A program made the position numbers and the translations under genes. From contig NZ_CP011502.1 in the NCBI RefSeq assembly GCF_001509405.1, positions 1,054,001 to 1,118,000 on the forward strand: 64,000 nucleotides of DNA, written 5' to 3'. Source of the stretch: Aeromicrobium erythreum. GTDB taxonomy: Bacteria > Actinomycetota > Actinomycetes > Propionibacteriales > Nocardioidaceae. Below, piece by piece: positions 1 to 9,624 of the stretch. Each line of letters opens with the position of its first letter. The stretch's first letter is position 1. The notes under the pieces were generated by a model, which ran no database searches, was not told where the DNA came from, and saw only the letters and a list, made by a program, of their open reading frames with translations.

Positions 1-861
1 GTCACGCTCTGGTCGCCCGAGGGTCCGGTCGACGCCGTGGGGGGCGAGGGTCTCGTCGTCGAGGCCGGCTCGACCCGCACCGTCCGGCTCTCCGACCTCG
101 CCGCCGGCGAGGACGTCCTCGGCGTGCACGTGGCGCGGCGTCGCGGCGCCGTCGCGGTCGCCGCGCTCGACACCTCGACGGGCAGCGCCCAGGGCTCGGA
201 GCTGGTCAGCCCCATGGCCTCGCCCTCGCGTCGCGTGGTGCTCGCCGGCCTCGTGGGCCGCGGCACCCGGACGCTCAGCGTGCTCAACCCGGGGGAGACG
301 ACGGCACGCGCTCGCGTGGAGGTGCTGGGGCCCGACGGGACGTTCGCGCCGGAGGGTCTCGACGAGGTCCGGGTGCGGCCCGGCAGCGTCACGCGGGTGA
401 GCCTGCCGGGCAGCGTCGGCGACGGCCCTGCGGCGCTGCGCGTCGTCTCCGACGAGCCGGTCGTGGCGTCGGCGTCGGTCGCGTCCGACGGCGACCTCTC
501 GGTGCTCGAGGACGTCGGCGACTGGACGGGCGGGGCGCTCGTCCCGGTCGGCGGCGCGGTCGGCGAGCCCGACCTCCTCCTCACGGCGCCCGGCGACGCC
601 GGCCGCACCGTCGTGGTGGAGGGCCGTGGCCCCGACCTCGCCCGCCGTGACCGCGCCGAGGTGTCCGTGCCGGCGGGCTCGACCGTGCGGGTCGACCTCG
701 GCCGCGTGCTCGACCTCGACGGCGTGTCCTCGGTGCTGGTCCGCTCCGACGGCGGTGTCGTCGGCGCGGCGCAGTACACGGCCGGGGGACGCCAGGCGAG
801 CCTCGCGCTGCAGGCCGCGCCGGTCGACGTGCTCACGCCCCGCGTGCGGCCCGCTCCCTGA
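1..861 (+). CDS. DUF5719 family protein, C-terminal part (gene starts upstream of the window)
   Basis: The frame is open from the first base, so only the last ~287 codons are present. The visible protein is made of beta-rich modules low in Cys and aromatic residues, with repeated phrases of the type 'vxVLNPG(E)TTARARVEVLGPDG' and 'VRPGSVTRVSLPG'. This is typical of the actinobacterial DUF5719 family, usually exported and of unknown function. The family commonly sits just upstream of the metallopeptidase / DUF3499 / manB genes found here, which supports the call. No signal peptide can be judged because the N-terminus is missing. It may be an envelope or surface-associated protein (inference). 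Confidence 0.7.
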   Translation, partial: VTLWSPEGPVDAVGGEGLVVEAGSTRTVRLSDLAAGEDVLGVHVARRRGAVAVAALDTSTGSAQGSELVSPMASPSRRVVLAGLVGRGTRTLSVLNPGETTARARVEVLGPDGTFAPEGLDEVRVRPGSVTRVSLPGSVGDGPAALRVVSDEPVVASASVASDGDLSVLEDVGDWTGGALVPVGGAVGEPDLLLTAPGDAGRTVVVEGRGPDLARRDRAEVSVPAGSTVRVDLGRVLDLDGVSSVLVRSDGGVVGAAQYTAGGRQASLALQAAPVDVLTPRVRPAP

Positions 862-873
862 CAGGGCGAACGG

Positions 874-1323
874 CTAGCGCGGGTCGAGGTCGTCGGGGGA
901 GACCTGCCAGACCTCGGCGAGCCGGTGGAGCACGACGTCCCACACCTGCTCCTCGAGGTCGACCCGCCCGCCGGACCGCTCGGTCAGCGGCCGTCGGTAG
1001 AGCACCACGAGCGTCACGTCGCCGCGACGCGCGACGCTGCTGAGCGGCACGTCCTCGGACCACTCCGGCGGCAGCAGCGGCACGTCCTCGACGACGACCT
1101 CGACCTGGTCGGGCTCGGCGTCGAAGTGCTTCGCCAGCGGAGCGAGCACGCCCGCGACGAGGTGGTCGAACGCCTCGCGCGGCGTCCGGTGCGCCGGCAC
1201 GCTGCGCGGCGACAAGGGCCCCGGCAGCGCCAGCGGACCGCGTGCGTCGCGCCGGCGGGTCCGCATCCGTCCGGGCCGGGGCCCGCTCACGGTCCCGTCG
1301 AGGTGCTGCAGACGTCGGGTCAC
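874..1323 (-). CDS. Metallopeptidase-family (zincin-like) protein with degenerate active-site motif
   Basis: 149 aa, convergent with the DUF5719 gene (12-nt gap). The core from about residue 25 ([13 protein letters not shown]) through [20 protein letters not shown] and [13 protein letters not shown] matches the small actinobacterial metallopeptidase family usually found beside DUF5719 and DUF3499. True zincins in the family carry HExxH near the C-terminus. Here the corresponding helix reads [13 protein letters not shown], so the two-His zinc motif is absent. It is therefore probably not an active protease (inference), as is common for actinobacterial members. The first ~20 residues are Arg-rich and the start is uncertain; Met20 is an alternative. 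Confidence 0.65.
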   Translation of the reverse strand: MTRRLQHLDGTVSGPRPGRMRTRRRDARGPLALPGPLSPRSVPAHRTPREAFDHLVAGVLAPLAKHFDAEPDQVEVVVEDVPLLPPEWSEDVPLSSVARRGDVTLVVLYRRPLTERSGGRVDLEEQVWDVVLHRLAEVWQVSPDDLDPR

Positions 1324-1371
1324 GCGGTGAGCCTAACCGCACCGCACCCCTCGGCGGGCTACGCTCGGCCC

Positions 1372-1707
1372 GTGGGTGCTGTTCGACGCTGCACGCGGTC
1401 CGCGTGCTCCCAGCCGGCCGTGGCGACGCTGACGTACGTCTACGCCGACCAGACGGCCGTGCTCGGCCCGCTGGCCACCGCGGCCGAGCCGCACACCTAC
1501 GACCTCTGCGAGGAGCACAGCCGCCGGCTGTCCGCGCCGAACGGGTGGAGCGTGCTGCGGCTCGCGCCCGACCCGTCGACGGTGCGCCCGAGCCACGACG
1601 ACCTCCTCGCCCTCGCCGACGCGGTGCGCGAGGTCGGACGTCGTCGTCCTCGCCCCGCAGCAGGACCTCCCGGACTCACGCTCGTCCCACCACCGAAGGA
1701 AGACTGA
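1372..1707 (+). CDS. DUF3499 family protein
   Basis: 111 aa from GTG 1372. The start is chosen because the family begins with a short N-terminus followed by the Cys-containing segment [23 protein letters not shown] second Cys/His segment ([11 protein letters not shown]) follows about 35 residues later. The pattern CTRxxC...C..H suggests a small metal-binding, probably zinc-ribbon-like protein; its function is unknown. The stop codon directly abuts the manB start (TGA-ATG), so the two are likely co-transcribed. This neighbourhood is the normal place for DUF3499 in actinobacteria. Confidence 0.8.
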   Translation: MGAVRRCTRSACSQPAVATLTYVYADQTAVLGPLATAAEPHTYDLCEEHSRRLSAPNGWSVLRLAPDPSTVRPSHDDLLALADAVREVGRRRPRPAAGPPGLTLVPPPKED

Positions 1708-3069
1708 ATGCACGCACGGCTGCGCCCTGTCGTCAAGGCCTACGACGTCCGCGGTCGGGTGCCCGACCAGCTCGACCCGGCGATCGCGCGGGCGCTCGGG
1801 GAGGCGTTCGCCGACGAGGTCGGCATCTCCGAGGGCCGTGGTCGGGCCGTCGTCGGCCGCGACATGCGCGCGTCGTCGCCGGAGGTCGCAGGAGCCGTCG
1901 CCGACGGCATCCGCGCGCGCGGCGGCGACGTCGTCGAGATCGGCCTCGCCTCCACCGACATGCTCTACTGCGCCTCCGGCGTGCTCGACGTGCCCGGCGT
2001 GATGGTCACGGCCAGCCACAACCCGGCCGCCGACAACGGGCTCAAGCTCTGCCGAGCCGGCGCGCGCCCGATCGGGCTGTCGTCCGGCCTGGCCGCCATG
2101 GCAGAGGCGGCCAGCCCGCTGCTCGACCGCGACCCCGCCGACGTGCCGGAGCCCACCGGCACCCTGGAGTCCCTGGAGTTCCTGCAGACCTACGCCGACA
2201 CGCTGCTCGGCCTCGCGCCCGTCGAGGGACGTCGCCTGAAGGTCGTCGTCGACGCCGGCAACGGCATGGCCGGCCACACCGTGCCCGCCGTGCTCGGCCG
2301 CCTCGACCTCGAGGTGATCGGGCTCTACCTCGAGCTCGACGGCACCTTCCCGAACCACGAGGCCAACCCGCTCGACCACAGCACGCTGGTGGACCTGCAG
2401 GCCGCCGTGCGCGAGCACGGTGCCGACCTCGGGCTCGCCTTCGACGGCGACGCCGACCGCTGCTTCGTCGTCGACGAGCACGGCGACGTGGTGGCGCCGT
2501 CGACGATCACGGCGCTGGTGGCCGCCCGGCACCTGCTCCAGGAGCCCGGCGCGACGATCCTGCACAACGTCATCTGCTCGCGCGCCGTCCCCGAGATCGT
2601 CAGCGAGCGCGGCGGCGTGCCGGTGCGGACCCCCGTCGGGCACTCGCTCATCAAGGCCGAGATGGCCCGGACCGGCGCGGTCTTCGGCGGCGAGCACTCC
2701 GGACACTTCTACTTCCGCGAGTTCTACCTCGCCGACTCCGGCATGCTCGCCGCGCTGCACGTGCTCGCCGCGCTCGCGGAGACCGAGACCACCGTCAGCG
2801 CCCTCATGGAGGAGTACTCGCGCTACAGCGCCTCCGGCGAGATCAACAGCCGCGTCGACGACACCGACGCCGTCCTCGAACGGCTCTCGCGCCAGTACGC
2901 CGACCACCACCAGGACCGGCTCGACGGCCTGACCGTCACCACCGACGACTGGTGGTTCAACGTGCGGGCCTCCAACACCGAGCCCCTCCTGCGGCTGAAC
3001 GTCGAGGGCGCCGACGACGCCACCATGGAGCGCGTGCGCGACGAGGTGCTGGCGGTCGTGCGAGCCTGA
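1708..3069 (+). CDS. manB: Phosphomannomutase / phosphoglucomutase
   Basis: 453 aa, the normal length for the alpha-D-phosphohexomutase superfamily. It interconverts mannose-6-P and mannose-1-P (and often the glucose phosphates), feeding GDP-mannose for envelope glycans and mannolipids. Visible signatures are the phosphoserine loop TASHNP around Ser103, the Mg-binding loop DGDADR at about 247-252, the sugar-binding loop GEHSGHFYF from about 328, and the C-terminal phosphate-binding [10 protein letters not shown]. It starts immediately after the DUF3499 stop and is followed by Trm112, an actinobacterial order. The mannose-6-P isomerase (manA) often found between this region and ahcY is absent. 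Confidence 0.93.
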   Translation: MHARLRPVVKAYDVRGRVPDQLDPAIARALGEAFADEVGISEGRGRAVVGRDMRASSPEVAGAVADGIRARGGDVVEIGLASTDMLYCASGVLDVPGVMVTASHNPAADNGLKLCRAGARPIGLSSGLAAMAEAASPLLDRDPADVPEPTGTLESLEFLQTYADTLLGLAPVEGRRLKVVVDAGNGMAGHTVPAVLGRLDLEVIGLYLELDGTFPNHEANPLDHSTLVDLQAAVREHGADLGLAFDGDADRCFVVDEHGDVVAPSTITALVAARHLLQEPGATILHNVICSRAVPEIVSERGGVPVRTPVGHSLIKAEMARTGAVFGGEHSGHFYFREFYLADSGMLAALHVLAALAETETTVSALMEEYSRYSASGEINSRVDDTDAVLERLSRQYADHHQDRLDGLTVTTDDWWFNVRASNTEPLLRLNVEGADDATMERVRDEVLAVVRA

Positions 3070-3089
3070 CCGGCCGTAGACTGCGCAGC

Positions 3090-3260
3090 ATGTTCCTCGA
3101 CCCCGCGCTCCTGGAGATCCTCGTCTGCCCGCAGTGCCGGTCGTCGCTGTTCGTCGACCAGGACGCGTCCGAGCTCGTGTGCCAGGCCTGCCGGCTCGCC
3201 TACCCGGTGCGCGACGGCATCCCGGTGATGCTCGTCGAGGAGGCGCGCGCGTTGGCGTGA
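3090..3260 (+). CDS. Trm112 family protein
   Basis: 56 aa. It begins [16 protein letters not shown] and contains two CxxC pairs (CPQC near residue 13 and CQAC near residue 34), the zinc-ribbon of the Trm112/YcaR family, ending [15 protein letters not shown]. Eukaryotic and archaeal Trm112 activates several methyltransferases; bacterial members are less well defined and may act as a methyltransferase partner. It lies 20 nt after manB and just upstream of S-adenosylhomocysteinase. Confidence 0.85.
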   Translation: MFLDPALLEILVCPQCRSSLFVDQDASELVCQACRLAYPVRDGIPVMLVEEARALA

Positions 3261-3302
3261 CTCGGTCCCCGACCCCTCGTCGGGCCGGGTAGCATGGGGG
3301 CC

Positions 3303-4745
3303 ATGGATTTCAACGTCGCTGACCTGTCGCTCGCCGAGTTCGGGCGCAAGGAGATCGAGCTCGCCGAGCACGAGATGCCCGGCCTCATGGCCATGCGCGA
3401 GCGTTTCGGCGCCGACCAGCCCCTGAAGGGCGCCCGCATCGCCGGTTCGCTGCACATGACGGTGCAGACGGCCGTGCTGATCGAGACGCTCGCGGCGCTC
3501 GGTGCCGACATCCGCTGGGCGACCTGCAACATCTTCTCCACCCAGGACCACGCCGCCGCGGCCGTCGTCGTCGGCCCGCACGGCACCCCCGAGGACCCGC
3601 AGGGCGTCCCGGTGTTCGCCTGGAAGGGCGAGACGCTCGCCGAGTACTGGGACGAGGCCGAGAAGGTCTTCGATTTTGCCGAGGGCGGCCCGAACATGCT
3701 CCTCGACGACGGTGGCGACATCACCATGCTGCTGCACCTGGGCGTCGAGTACGAGAAGGTCGGCGCCGTGCCGCCGCTGGACTCCACGGACAACGAGGAG
3801 TTCAAGGAGGTGCTGCGCGTGCTGGCCCGCTCGCTCGAGGCCGACCCGCAGCGCTGGACGAAGCGTGCCCCGATGATCAAGGGCGTCTCGGAGGAGACCA
3901 CCACCGGCGTGCTGCGTCTGTACGAGCGCTTCAAGGAGAACACGCTGCTGTTCCCCGCGATCAACGTCAACGACTCCGTCACCAAGAGCAAGTTCGACAA
4001 CAAGTACGGCTGCCGCCACTCCCTCGTCGACGGCCTGAACCGCGCCACCGACGTCATGATCGGCGGCAAGGTCGCCGTGGTCTGCGGCTACGGCGACGTC
4101 GGCAAGGGCTCGGCGGAGTCGCTGCGCGGCCAGGGTGCCCGTGTCATCATCACCGAGATCGACCCGATCTGCGCCCTGCAGGCCGCCATGGACGGCTACG
4201 AGGTCAAGCGCCTCGAGAGCGTCGTCGACTACGCCGACATCTTCATCACTACGACCGGCAACTTCGACATCATCCGCGTCGAGCACTTCGAGGCGATGAA
4301 GAACCAGGCGATCGTCGCCAACATCGGCCACTTCGACAACGAGATCAACATGGCCGGCCTGGCCAAGATCCCCGGCATCGTCAAGGACGAGATCAAGCCC
4401 CAGGTCCACCAGTGGATCTTCCCGGGCGAGGACGGCCAGCCGGGCAAGAAGATCATCGTGCTCTCCGAGGGCCGCCTCATGAACCTCGGCAACGCGACCG
4501 GTCACCCGTCGTTCGTCATGAGCAACTCCTTCACCAACCAGGTGCTGGCGCAGGTCGAGCTGTTCACGAAGGCCGACCAGTACGAGCTCGGCGTCCACGT
4601 GCTGCCGAAGCACCTCGACGAGGAGGTCGCCCGCCTGCACCTCGACGCCCTCGGCGTCGAGCTGACCGAGCTCAGCAAGGAGCAGGCCGCCTACCTCGGC
4701 GTCGACGTCGCCGGTCCGTACAAGTCGGACCACTACCGCTACTGA
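3303..4745 (+). CDS. ahcY: Adenosylhomocysteinase (S-adenosyl-L-homocysteine hydrolase)
   Basis: About 480 aa; cytosolic NAD-dependent enzyme that splits S-adenosylhomocysteine into adenosine and homocysteine, relieving product inhibition of methyltransferases. Seen: substrate-domain segment [15 protein letters not shown], the region [16 protein letters not shown] with the NAD-interacting Lys, the Rossmann loop [18 protein letters not shown], and the C-terminal Lys/Tyr tail PYKSDHYRY that closes over NAD of the neighbouring subunit. Two in-frame ATGs (3294 and 3303) are possible. I prefer 3303 because the family starts near [14 protein letters not shown] and because the G-run just upstream could serve as ribosome-binding site. 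It is followed by mtrA, as in mycobacteria, but the tmk gene often found between them is absent. Confidence 0.93.
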   Translation: MDFNVADLSLAEFGRKEIELAEHEMPGLMAMRERFGADQPLKGARIAGSLHMTVQTAVLIETLAALGADIRWATCNIFSTQDHAAAAVVVGPHGTPEDPQGVPVFAWKGETLAEYWDEAEKVFDFAEGGPNMLLDDGGDITMLLHLGVEYEKVGAVPPLDSTDNEEFKEVLRVLARSLEADPQRWTKRAPMIKGVSEETTTGVLRLYERFKENTLLFPAINVNDSVTKSKFDNKYGCRHSLVDGLNRATDVMIGGKVAVVCGYGDVGKGSAESLRGQGARVIITEIDPICALQAAMDGYEVKRLESVVDYADIFITTTGNFDIIRVEHFEAMKNQAIVANIGHFDNEINMAGLAKIPGIVKDEIKPQVHQWIFPGEDGQPGKKIIVLSEGRLMNLGNATGHPSFVMSNSFTNQVLAQVELFTKADQYELGVHVLPKHLDEEVARLHLDALGVELTELSKEQAAYLGVDVAGPYKSDHYRY

Positions 4746-4797
4746 GCACGACCGGGCGGAGCACGATGGTCCGGCACCAGGTGAGGGGCGGGTCGCG

Positions 4798-5517
4798 ATG
4801 AGCTACCGACGCAGCAAGCGCGACCGCGTCCTCGTCGTCGACGACGACGCCTCGCTCGCCGAGATGCTGACCATCGTGCTCCAGGCCGAGGGGCTCACCA
4901 CCTCGGTCTGCCGCACGGGCGATGAGGTCATGGACGTGTTCACGTCCTTCAAGCCCGACGTCGTGCTGCTCGACCTCATGCTCCCCGGGCAGGACGGCAT
5001 GAAGGTCTGCCGTCGCATCCGCGCGACGTCGGGGGTGCCGATCATCATGCTCACCGCGAAGTCGGACACCCTCGACGTGGTGCGCGGCCTGGAGGCCGGG
5101 GCCGACGACTACATCACGAAGCCCTTCAAGAACACCGAGCTCGTGGCGCGGGTGCGGGCCCGGTTGCGGCGCAACGACGCCGTCGGCGAGCCGCTCGTCT
5201 TCGGCGACATCGAGCTCGACCCCGGGGCGCACACGGTCAGCCGCGCGGGGCGGGCGCTCGACCTGACGCCGCTGGAGTTCGACCTGCTCGCCTGCCTGCT
5301 GTCCAACCCCGACCAGGTGTTCACGCGCGAGGTGCTGCTGCAGCGGGTCTGGGGCTACCACCACCCCGGCGACACCAAGCTCGTGAACGTGCACATGACC
5401 CGTCTGCGCTCCAAGATCGAGGACGACGCCGAGTCGCCGCAGGTGATCCGGACGGTGCGCGGCGTCGGCTACCAGGCCATCGCGCCCACGCCACTCGTCG
5501 ACGAACCGGCCCCATGA
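4798..5517 (+). CDS. mtrA: MtrA, OmpR-family response regulator
   Basis: 239 aa. Receiver domain with acidic pocket DDD at 15-17, phosphoacceptor Asp59 (VVLLDLMLPG) and conserved Lys in YITKPF; C-terminal winged-helix DNA-binding domain with LTPLEFDLLACLLSNP and VWGYHHPGDTKLVNVHMTRLRSKIE. MtrA is the essential actinobacterial regulator of cell division, wall hydrolases and oriC-linked processes, phosphorylated by MtrB. The ATG is preceded by the purine-rich GAGGGGCGGG. mtrB and lpqB follow with short spacing, giving the conserved mtrAB-lpqB operon. Confidence 0.95.
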   Translation: MSYRRSKRDRVLVVDDDASLAEMLTIVLQAEGLTTSVCRTGDEVMDVFTSFKPDVVLLDLMLPGQDGMKVCRRIRATSGVPIIMLTAKSDTLDVVRGLEAGADDYITKPFKNTELVARVRARLRRNDAVGEPLVFGDIELDPGAHTVSRAGRALDLTPLEFDLLACLLSNPDQVFTREVLLQRVWGYHHPGDTKLVNVHMTRLRSKIEDDAESPQVIRTVRGVGYQAIAPTPLVDEPAP

Positions 5518-5530
5518 CGGGCCGGCCGGC

Positions 5531-7075
5531 GTGATCCGGCGGGTCACCGGGCTGTGGCGTCGTTCACTGCAGGCCCGGGTGGTCACGAGCACCGTGCTGC
5601 TCGTGGCCATCGTCGTCGGGCTCGTCGGCTGGGCGCTGCTGCAGCAGATCGCCGACGGGCTCACGAGCAGCCGCACGGCGAGCGCGGTCGCCGAGGCGCG
5701 CAGCGGGTTCGAGAAGGCGCAGGCCGAGCTCGACGTCGCGGTCGAGACCCAGCCGCAGGCCCAGGCCGCCACCCTGACCCAGCTCGTCGACGCGGTCACC
5801 GAGACCGACAGCGGCAGCCGGTCCTACGAGCTGGTGCTCGAGGGACCGCTCCGCTCGGGCAGCGGCGCGCCGCCGGTCCGCGCGTCCGGGCGGCTCGCGC
5901 CCGGCTCGCTGCCGCCGGACCTGCGCAGCCAGGTGATCGAGCGACCGGGGGTCTTCTGGCGCTACTCCGAGCTCTCGCTCATCGGGTCGGGCTCGCGTCC
6001 CGCCGTGGTCGTCGGCAGCCGGCTGCGGGCGCCCGGCACCGGCGACACCTACGCGCTCTTCTACCTCTTCCCGCTCACCGAGCAGCAGCAGACCCTCAGC
6101 CTGGTGCGCAACGCCCTCCTGGTCGGCGGGCTGGCGATGGTGGTCATGGTCGGCGGCGTGGCGTTCATCGTGTCGCGCCAGGTGCTGACGCCCGTGCGGC
6201 TGGCCCGCCGCATCGCCGAGCGCTACGCCGCCGGCAGCCTCGAGCAGCGCATGCACGTGAGCGGCGAGGACGACATCGCGCGGCTCTCCACGTCGTTCAA
6301 CCAGATGGCGGCGAGCCTGCAGAGCCAGATCCGGCGCCTGGAGGACCTCTCGCGGCTGCAGCAGCGGTTCGTGTCCGACGTGTCCCACGAGCTCCGGACC
6401 CCGCTCACGACGGTGCAGATGGCCAGCGAGCTGCTCTTCGACGCGCGCGACCGGTTCGACCCGCAGAGCGCGCGCTCGGCCGAGCTGCTCAAGCGTGAGC
6501 TCGACCGCTTCGAGGAGCTGCTCACCCAGCTGCTCGACCTGAGCCGCTTCGACGCGGGAGCCGCGCGGCTCGACCTCGCCGACGTCGACCTGGCGCGCGT
6601 GGCGCGGGCGGCGGCGGCCGACCCGCTGCTGGAGCGCGCCGGCATCATCGGCCGCACGGTCGGGGCCGACCGTCCGGCGGTCGTGCAGGCCGACATCCGC
6701 CGCATCGACCGGGTGGTGCGCAACCTCCTCGCGAACGCGGTGAAGTACAGCGGCTCCGACGTGGTGGAGATCGAGGTGGCCCAGGACGGCTTCGCCGTGT
6801 CCATCGCGGTGCGCGACTTCGGCGTCGGTCTGCGCGGCGACGAGAACCTGCGGGTCTTCGACCGGTTCTGGCGCGCCGACCCGGCCCGCACCCAGGGTGG
6901 CACCGGGCTCGGGCTGGCGATCGCGCGCGAGGACGCGGTGCTGCACGGAGGCACGCTGCAGGCGTGGGGGCGCCCCGGGGAGGGCAGCGAGTTCGTGCTG
7001 ACGCTGCCGCGCGTCGTCGACCCCGCCCGCCGCAGCACGGCGCCCGCCCCGGTCGTCCAGCGGGTGTTCGCGTGA
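5531..7075 (+). CDS. mtrB: MtrB, membrane sensor histidine kinase
   Basis: 514 aa from GTG 5531, 13 nt after mtrA. N-terminal membrane segment at about 17-39, a ~150-residue extracytoplasmic sensor domain, and a second membrane segment near 195-217. Then a HAMP linker, the HisKA domain with H-box SDVSHELRTPLTTVQMA, and the HATPase with N-box RNLLANAVKYS and G-boxes DFGVGL and GGTGLGLAIA. It autophosphorylates and passes phosphate to MtrA. The stop overlaps the lpqB GTG (GTGA), implying translational coupling. It is slightly shorter than the mycobacterial protein, mostly at the termini. Confidence 0.95.
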   Translation: MIRRVTGLWRRSLQARVVTSTVLLVAIVVGLVGWALLQQIADGLTSSRTASAVAEARSGFEKAQAELDVAVETQPQAQAATLTQLVDAVTETDSGSRSYELVLEGPLRSGSGAPPVRASGRLAPGSLPPDLRSQVIERPGVFWRYSELSLIGSGSRPAVVVGSRLRAPGTGDTYALFYLFPLTEQQQTLSLVRNALLVGGLAMVVMVGGVAFIVSRQVLTPVRLARRIAERYAAGSLEQRMHVSGEDDIARLSTSFNQMAASLQSQIRRLEDLSRLQQRFVSDVSHELRTPLTTVQMASELLFDARDRFDPQSARSAELLKRELDRFEELLTQLLDLSRFDAGAARLDLADVDLARVARAAAADPLLERAGIIGRTVGADRPAVVQADIRRIDRVVRNLLANAVKYSGSDVVEIEVAQDGFAVSIAVRDFGVGLRGDENLRVFDRFWRADPARTQGGTGLGLAIAREDAVLHGGTLQAWGRPGEGSEFVLTLPRVVDPARRSTAPAPVVQRVFA

Positions 7076-8778
7076 CGCGCGCCGTCCGCACCACCGTCGT
7101 CGTGGCGCTGCTCGCGGTCGTGTCCGCGTGCTCGGCGATCCCCACCGGCGGACCCGTGCGGCAGGTGCGCGAGAACGAGGGCTTCGAGCAGAGCACGGCG
7201 CTCTACGCGCCCGCGCCGCCGAGCCCGGGTGCCACGCCGCAGCAGGTCGTGGCGGGCTACCTCGACGCGATGCTGGCGTTCCCGCCCTCCACCGGTGTCG
7301 CCGAGCGGTACCTGACGGAGGACGCGGCGCGGCGCTGGAACCCCGCTGCCGGCACGCAGGTGTACCGCGACCCCTCGGTCGCGGAGCTGCGGACGGGCAG
7401 CACGTCGGCGCGGGTCCGGCTCACGACGCAGCGCGAGCTGCGGCTGAACCCGTCGGGGCGGGTCGCCGACGGGGCCGGCCCGGCGAGCTGGGACCTCGCC
7501 CTGCAGCGGGTCGACGGCGAGTGGCGGATCTCCGAGCCGCCGCCCGGCCTGCTGGTGACCGAGAAGTTCTACACCGACTACTACCGGGCCTTCCAGGTGT
7601 ACTTCTTCGACCCGACGGGCTCGCGGCTCGTGGCGTCGGCCGTCCACCTCCCGGCGGGGGAGCAGCTGGCCACCGCCCTCGTCGCCTCCCTCGCCCGCGG
7701 ACCCTCCGACCCCGGGGCGCAGCAGCGCACCTACCTGCCCGGGCTGGGCGACCTGCGCCCTGCGGTGCCGGTCGACCGCGACGGCGTGGCCGAGGTCGAC
7801 CTCGGTGCCTCCGCCGCCGACCTCTCGCCCCTCGACCAGGGACGGCTGTCGGCCCAGCTGGTCTGGACGTTGCGCCAGGTGTCCGACGTCAAGGGCGTGC
7901 GGGTCGGCGCCGGCACGACCACCCTGACCCCGACCGGCGGTGCCGTGCAGTCGATGGGCTCGTGGTCGCGCTACGGCCCCCGCGAGCAGGGCGAGCCGTA
8001 CGTCGTGGTCGACGGACGACGTCGCGAGGCGGCCGAGCTCGACGGCCGCCGTCTGCGTGACCTGCCTGCCGTCTGGGACGTCGACCCCGACGAGACCGCC
8101 GAGCTGGTGGTCGGACCGCAGCGACTCGCGACCCTCTCGCGCGACCGTGAGCGGCTGCTCGTGCGCCGCACGACGGGGACCGACCGCGTCGAGGTGGCCG
8201 TCGACCGGCTCGTCTCGGCCTGGTGGACCACCGGCGACACCCTCGTCGTCGTCGACCGCCCCGGCGGCGGTCCGCGGGTCCGGGTCGTCGAGCCGCAGGC
8301 CACGCGCATGCTCCCGCTCGGGGGCCTGGCGGGCCTTGACGTCACCTCCTTCGCGATCTCTCCCGACGGCGCCCGGTACGCGGTGACCACGGGCGGCGTC
8401 GACGGTCGTGTGCGGGTGGGTGCGGTCCGGCGCTCGGGCGACGACGCCCTGGTCGGGCTCGGGCCCAGCCGCGCCCTGCCCTGGCAGGTGGGGCGGCCGT
8501 CGTCGGTCGGGTTCGTCGACGGCGTGCGGCTCGCGTTCTTCGGCGACACCGAGCTGGGGCGCCAGGTCTTCGAGGGCCTCGTCGACGGCACGTCCCTCGA
8601 GGGAGGCGCCGCCGGCGGGGCGCCGATCCTGCCCGACGTCGCACCGCGGACGCTCGTCGTGGAGGGGGAGCGTCGCTGGGCGGTCGACCGGCGCGACCGG
8701 CTCTGGTACCTCGGCCCGGACTCGACCTGGACCCGGCTCGGCATCACCCGGGTCGCGTCGCTGTCCCCAGGCGGCTGA
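7072..8778 (+). CDS. lpqB: LpqB lipoprotein, modulator of MtrAB
   Basis: 568 aa starting at GTG 7072, which overlaps the mtrB stop. The start is fixed by the signal peptide: VTRAVRTTVVVALLAVVSAC with a lipobox-like VSAC, then the usual AIPTGGPV of LpqB. The central part (about 200-310) resembles a GerMN domain. The C-terminal ~250 residues form the LpqB beta-propeller-like domain (SPDGARYAVT, SLSPGG). LpqB is an extracytoplasmic lipoprotein that interacts with MtrB and tunes MtrA phosphorylation and sporulation or division in actinobacteria. Confidence 0.93.
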   Translation: MTRAVRTTVVVALLAVVSACSAIPTGGPVRQVRENEGFEQSTALYAPAPPSPGATPQQVVAGYLDAMLAFPPSTGVAERYLTEDAARRWNPAAGTQVYRDPSVAELRTGSTSARVRLTTQRELRLNPSGRVADGAGPASWDLALQRVDGEWRISEPPPGLLVTEKFYTDYYRAFQVYFFDPTGSRLVASAVHLPAGEQLATALVASLARGPSDPGAQQRTYLPGLGDLRPAVPVDRDGVAEVDLGASAADLSPLDQGRLSAQLVWTLRQVSDVKGVRVGAGTTTLTPTGGAVQSMGSWSRYGPREQGEPYVVVDGRRREAAELDGRRLRDLPAVWDVDPDETAELVVGPQRLATLSRDRERLLVRRTTGTDRVEVAVDRLVSAWWTTGDTLVVVDRPGGGPRVRVVEPQATRMLPLGGLAGLDVTSFAISPDGARYAVTTGGVDGRVRVGAVRRSGDDALVGLGPSRALPWQVGRPSSVGFVDGVRLAFFGDTELGRQVFEGLVDGTSLEGGAAGGAPILPDVAPRTLVVEGERRWAVDRRDRLWYLGPDSTWTRLGITRVASLSPGG

Positions 8779-8861
8779 GCGGCACCGGCTCCACCACGGC
8801 CGCGTCCACAGGCACGTGACAGGGTCGGCGGACCGTGCGCCGAGCGGTCCACCCTGGCCGC

Positions 8862-9524
8862 ATGGACTCCTGGCTCGCCGCGGCCGACCTCGCCCTCGGG
8901 GCCGCGTGCGCCGGGTGCGGGCGGGTCGCGCTCGACCTGTGTCCCCGGTGCCGCGCGGCGCTGCGGCCCGACCCGCGACGCGTCGTCGGCGCGCCGGTGC
9001 CCGTCGTGGCGGCGGGCGAGCACGACGGCGTGCTGCGCGAGGTCGTGCTCGCCTGGAAGCGACGGGGTCACACGCGGCTGACCCCCGTGCTCGGGGCGCT
9101 CCTCGCCGCGTCCGTGTGCGCGCTCGGCCCGGGCGACCGCGTCGTCCTCGTGCCCGTGCCGACCACCCGGCGCAGCCGTCGGCGGCGCGGGGGCGACCTC
9201 GTCGGCCAGGCGGCCCGGCACGCCGCGCAGGTGCTGGGCGACGTCGGCCTGCCTGCCGTGGTCGTGCCCGCCCTCGCCATCGAGCGGCAGCCGCGCGACC
9301 AGGTGGGGCTGGGCGCGCGCGACCGTCGGGCCAACCTCGACGGCGCGCTGCGTCGGTCGCGCCGCGCGGTGCCGGGGACCGACGACGTCGTGCTCGTCGA
9401 CGACGTCGTCACCACCGGCGCGACGCTCGCCGAGGCGGTGCGGGTGCTCGCGGCCGCTGGCACCAGCGTCCTCGGCGCGGCCGTCGCCGCCGCGCGACCC
9501 GCCCCCACGACGGCTCGTTCCTGA
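8862..9524 (+). CDS. ComF family phosphoribosyltransferase-like protein
   Basis: 220 aa from ATG 8862 (MDSWLAAADL). A four-Cys zinc finger lies near the N-terminus (CAGCGRVALDLCPRC), followed by a PRTase-type domain. Its PRPP-binding loop is VVLVDDVVTTGATLAEA and the flanking conserved segment is R(x)NLDGALR. ComF proteins support DNA uptake in competent bacteria, but in actinobacteria the gene is conserved between lpqB and hpf without a full competence system, so its physiological role here is open. Confidence 0.85.
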   Translation: MDSWLAAADLALGAACAGCGRVALDLCPRCRAALRPDPRRVVGAPVPVVAAGEHDGVLREVVLAWKRRGHTRLTPVLGALLAASVCALGPGDRVVLVPVPTTRRSRRRRGGDLVGQAARHAAQVLGDVGLPAVVVPALAIERQPRDQVGLGARDRRANLDGALRRSRRAVPGTDDVVLVDDVVTTGATLAEAVRVLAAAGTSVLGAAVAAARPAPTTARS

Positions 9525-9532
9525 AGGTCGTC

Positions 9533-9551
9533 GAGGAACTCCGTGTTCCTC
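9533..9551. other. Short inverted repeat between comF and hpf
   Basis: GAGGAAC (9533-9539) and GTTCCTC (9545-9551) form a 7-bp stem with a 5-nt loop just after comF. No T-run follows, so this is at most a weak terminator or an mRNA 3'-end stabiliser ahead of the hpf leader. Confidence 0.35.
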
Positions 9552-9624
9552 TGGTGTCCGCGCGCCGGTCGGTCTAAGTTCGGTGGCATGTAAACATCGC
9601 ACGACCGAGCGCAGGGAGGCCCCC

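Noticed and set aside
3261..3302. Possible SAH riboswitch before ahcY
   Set aside because: The spacer between the Trm112 stop and the ahcY start is only about 40 nt, too short for the known SAH aptamer, and no such fold is seen.
2823..4733. 636-codon minus-strand open frame opposite ahcY
   Set aside because: Antisense shadow of the well-supported S-adenosylhomocysteinase gene.
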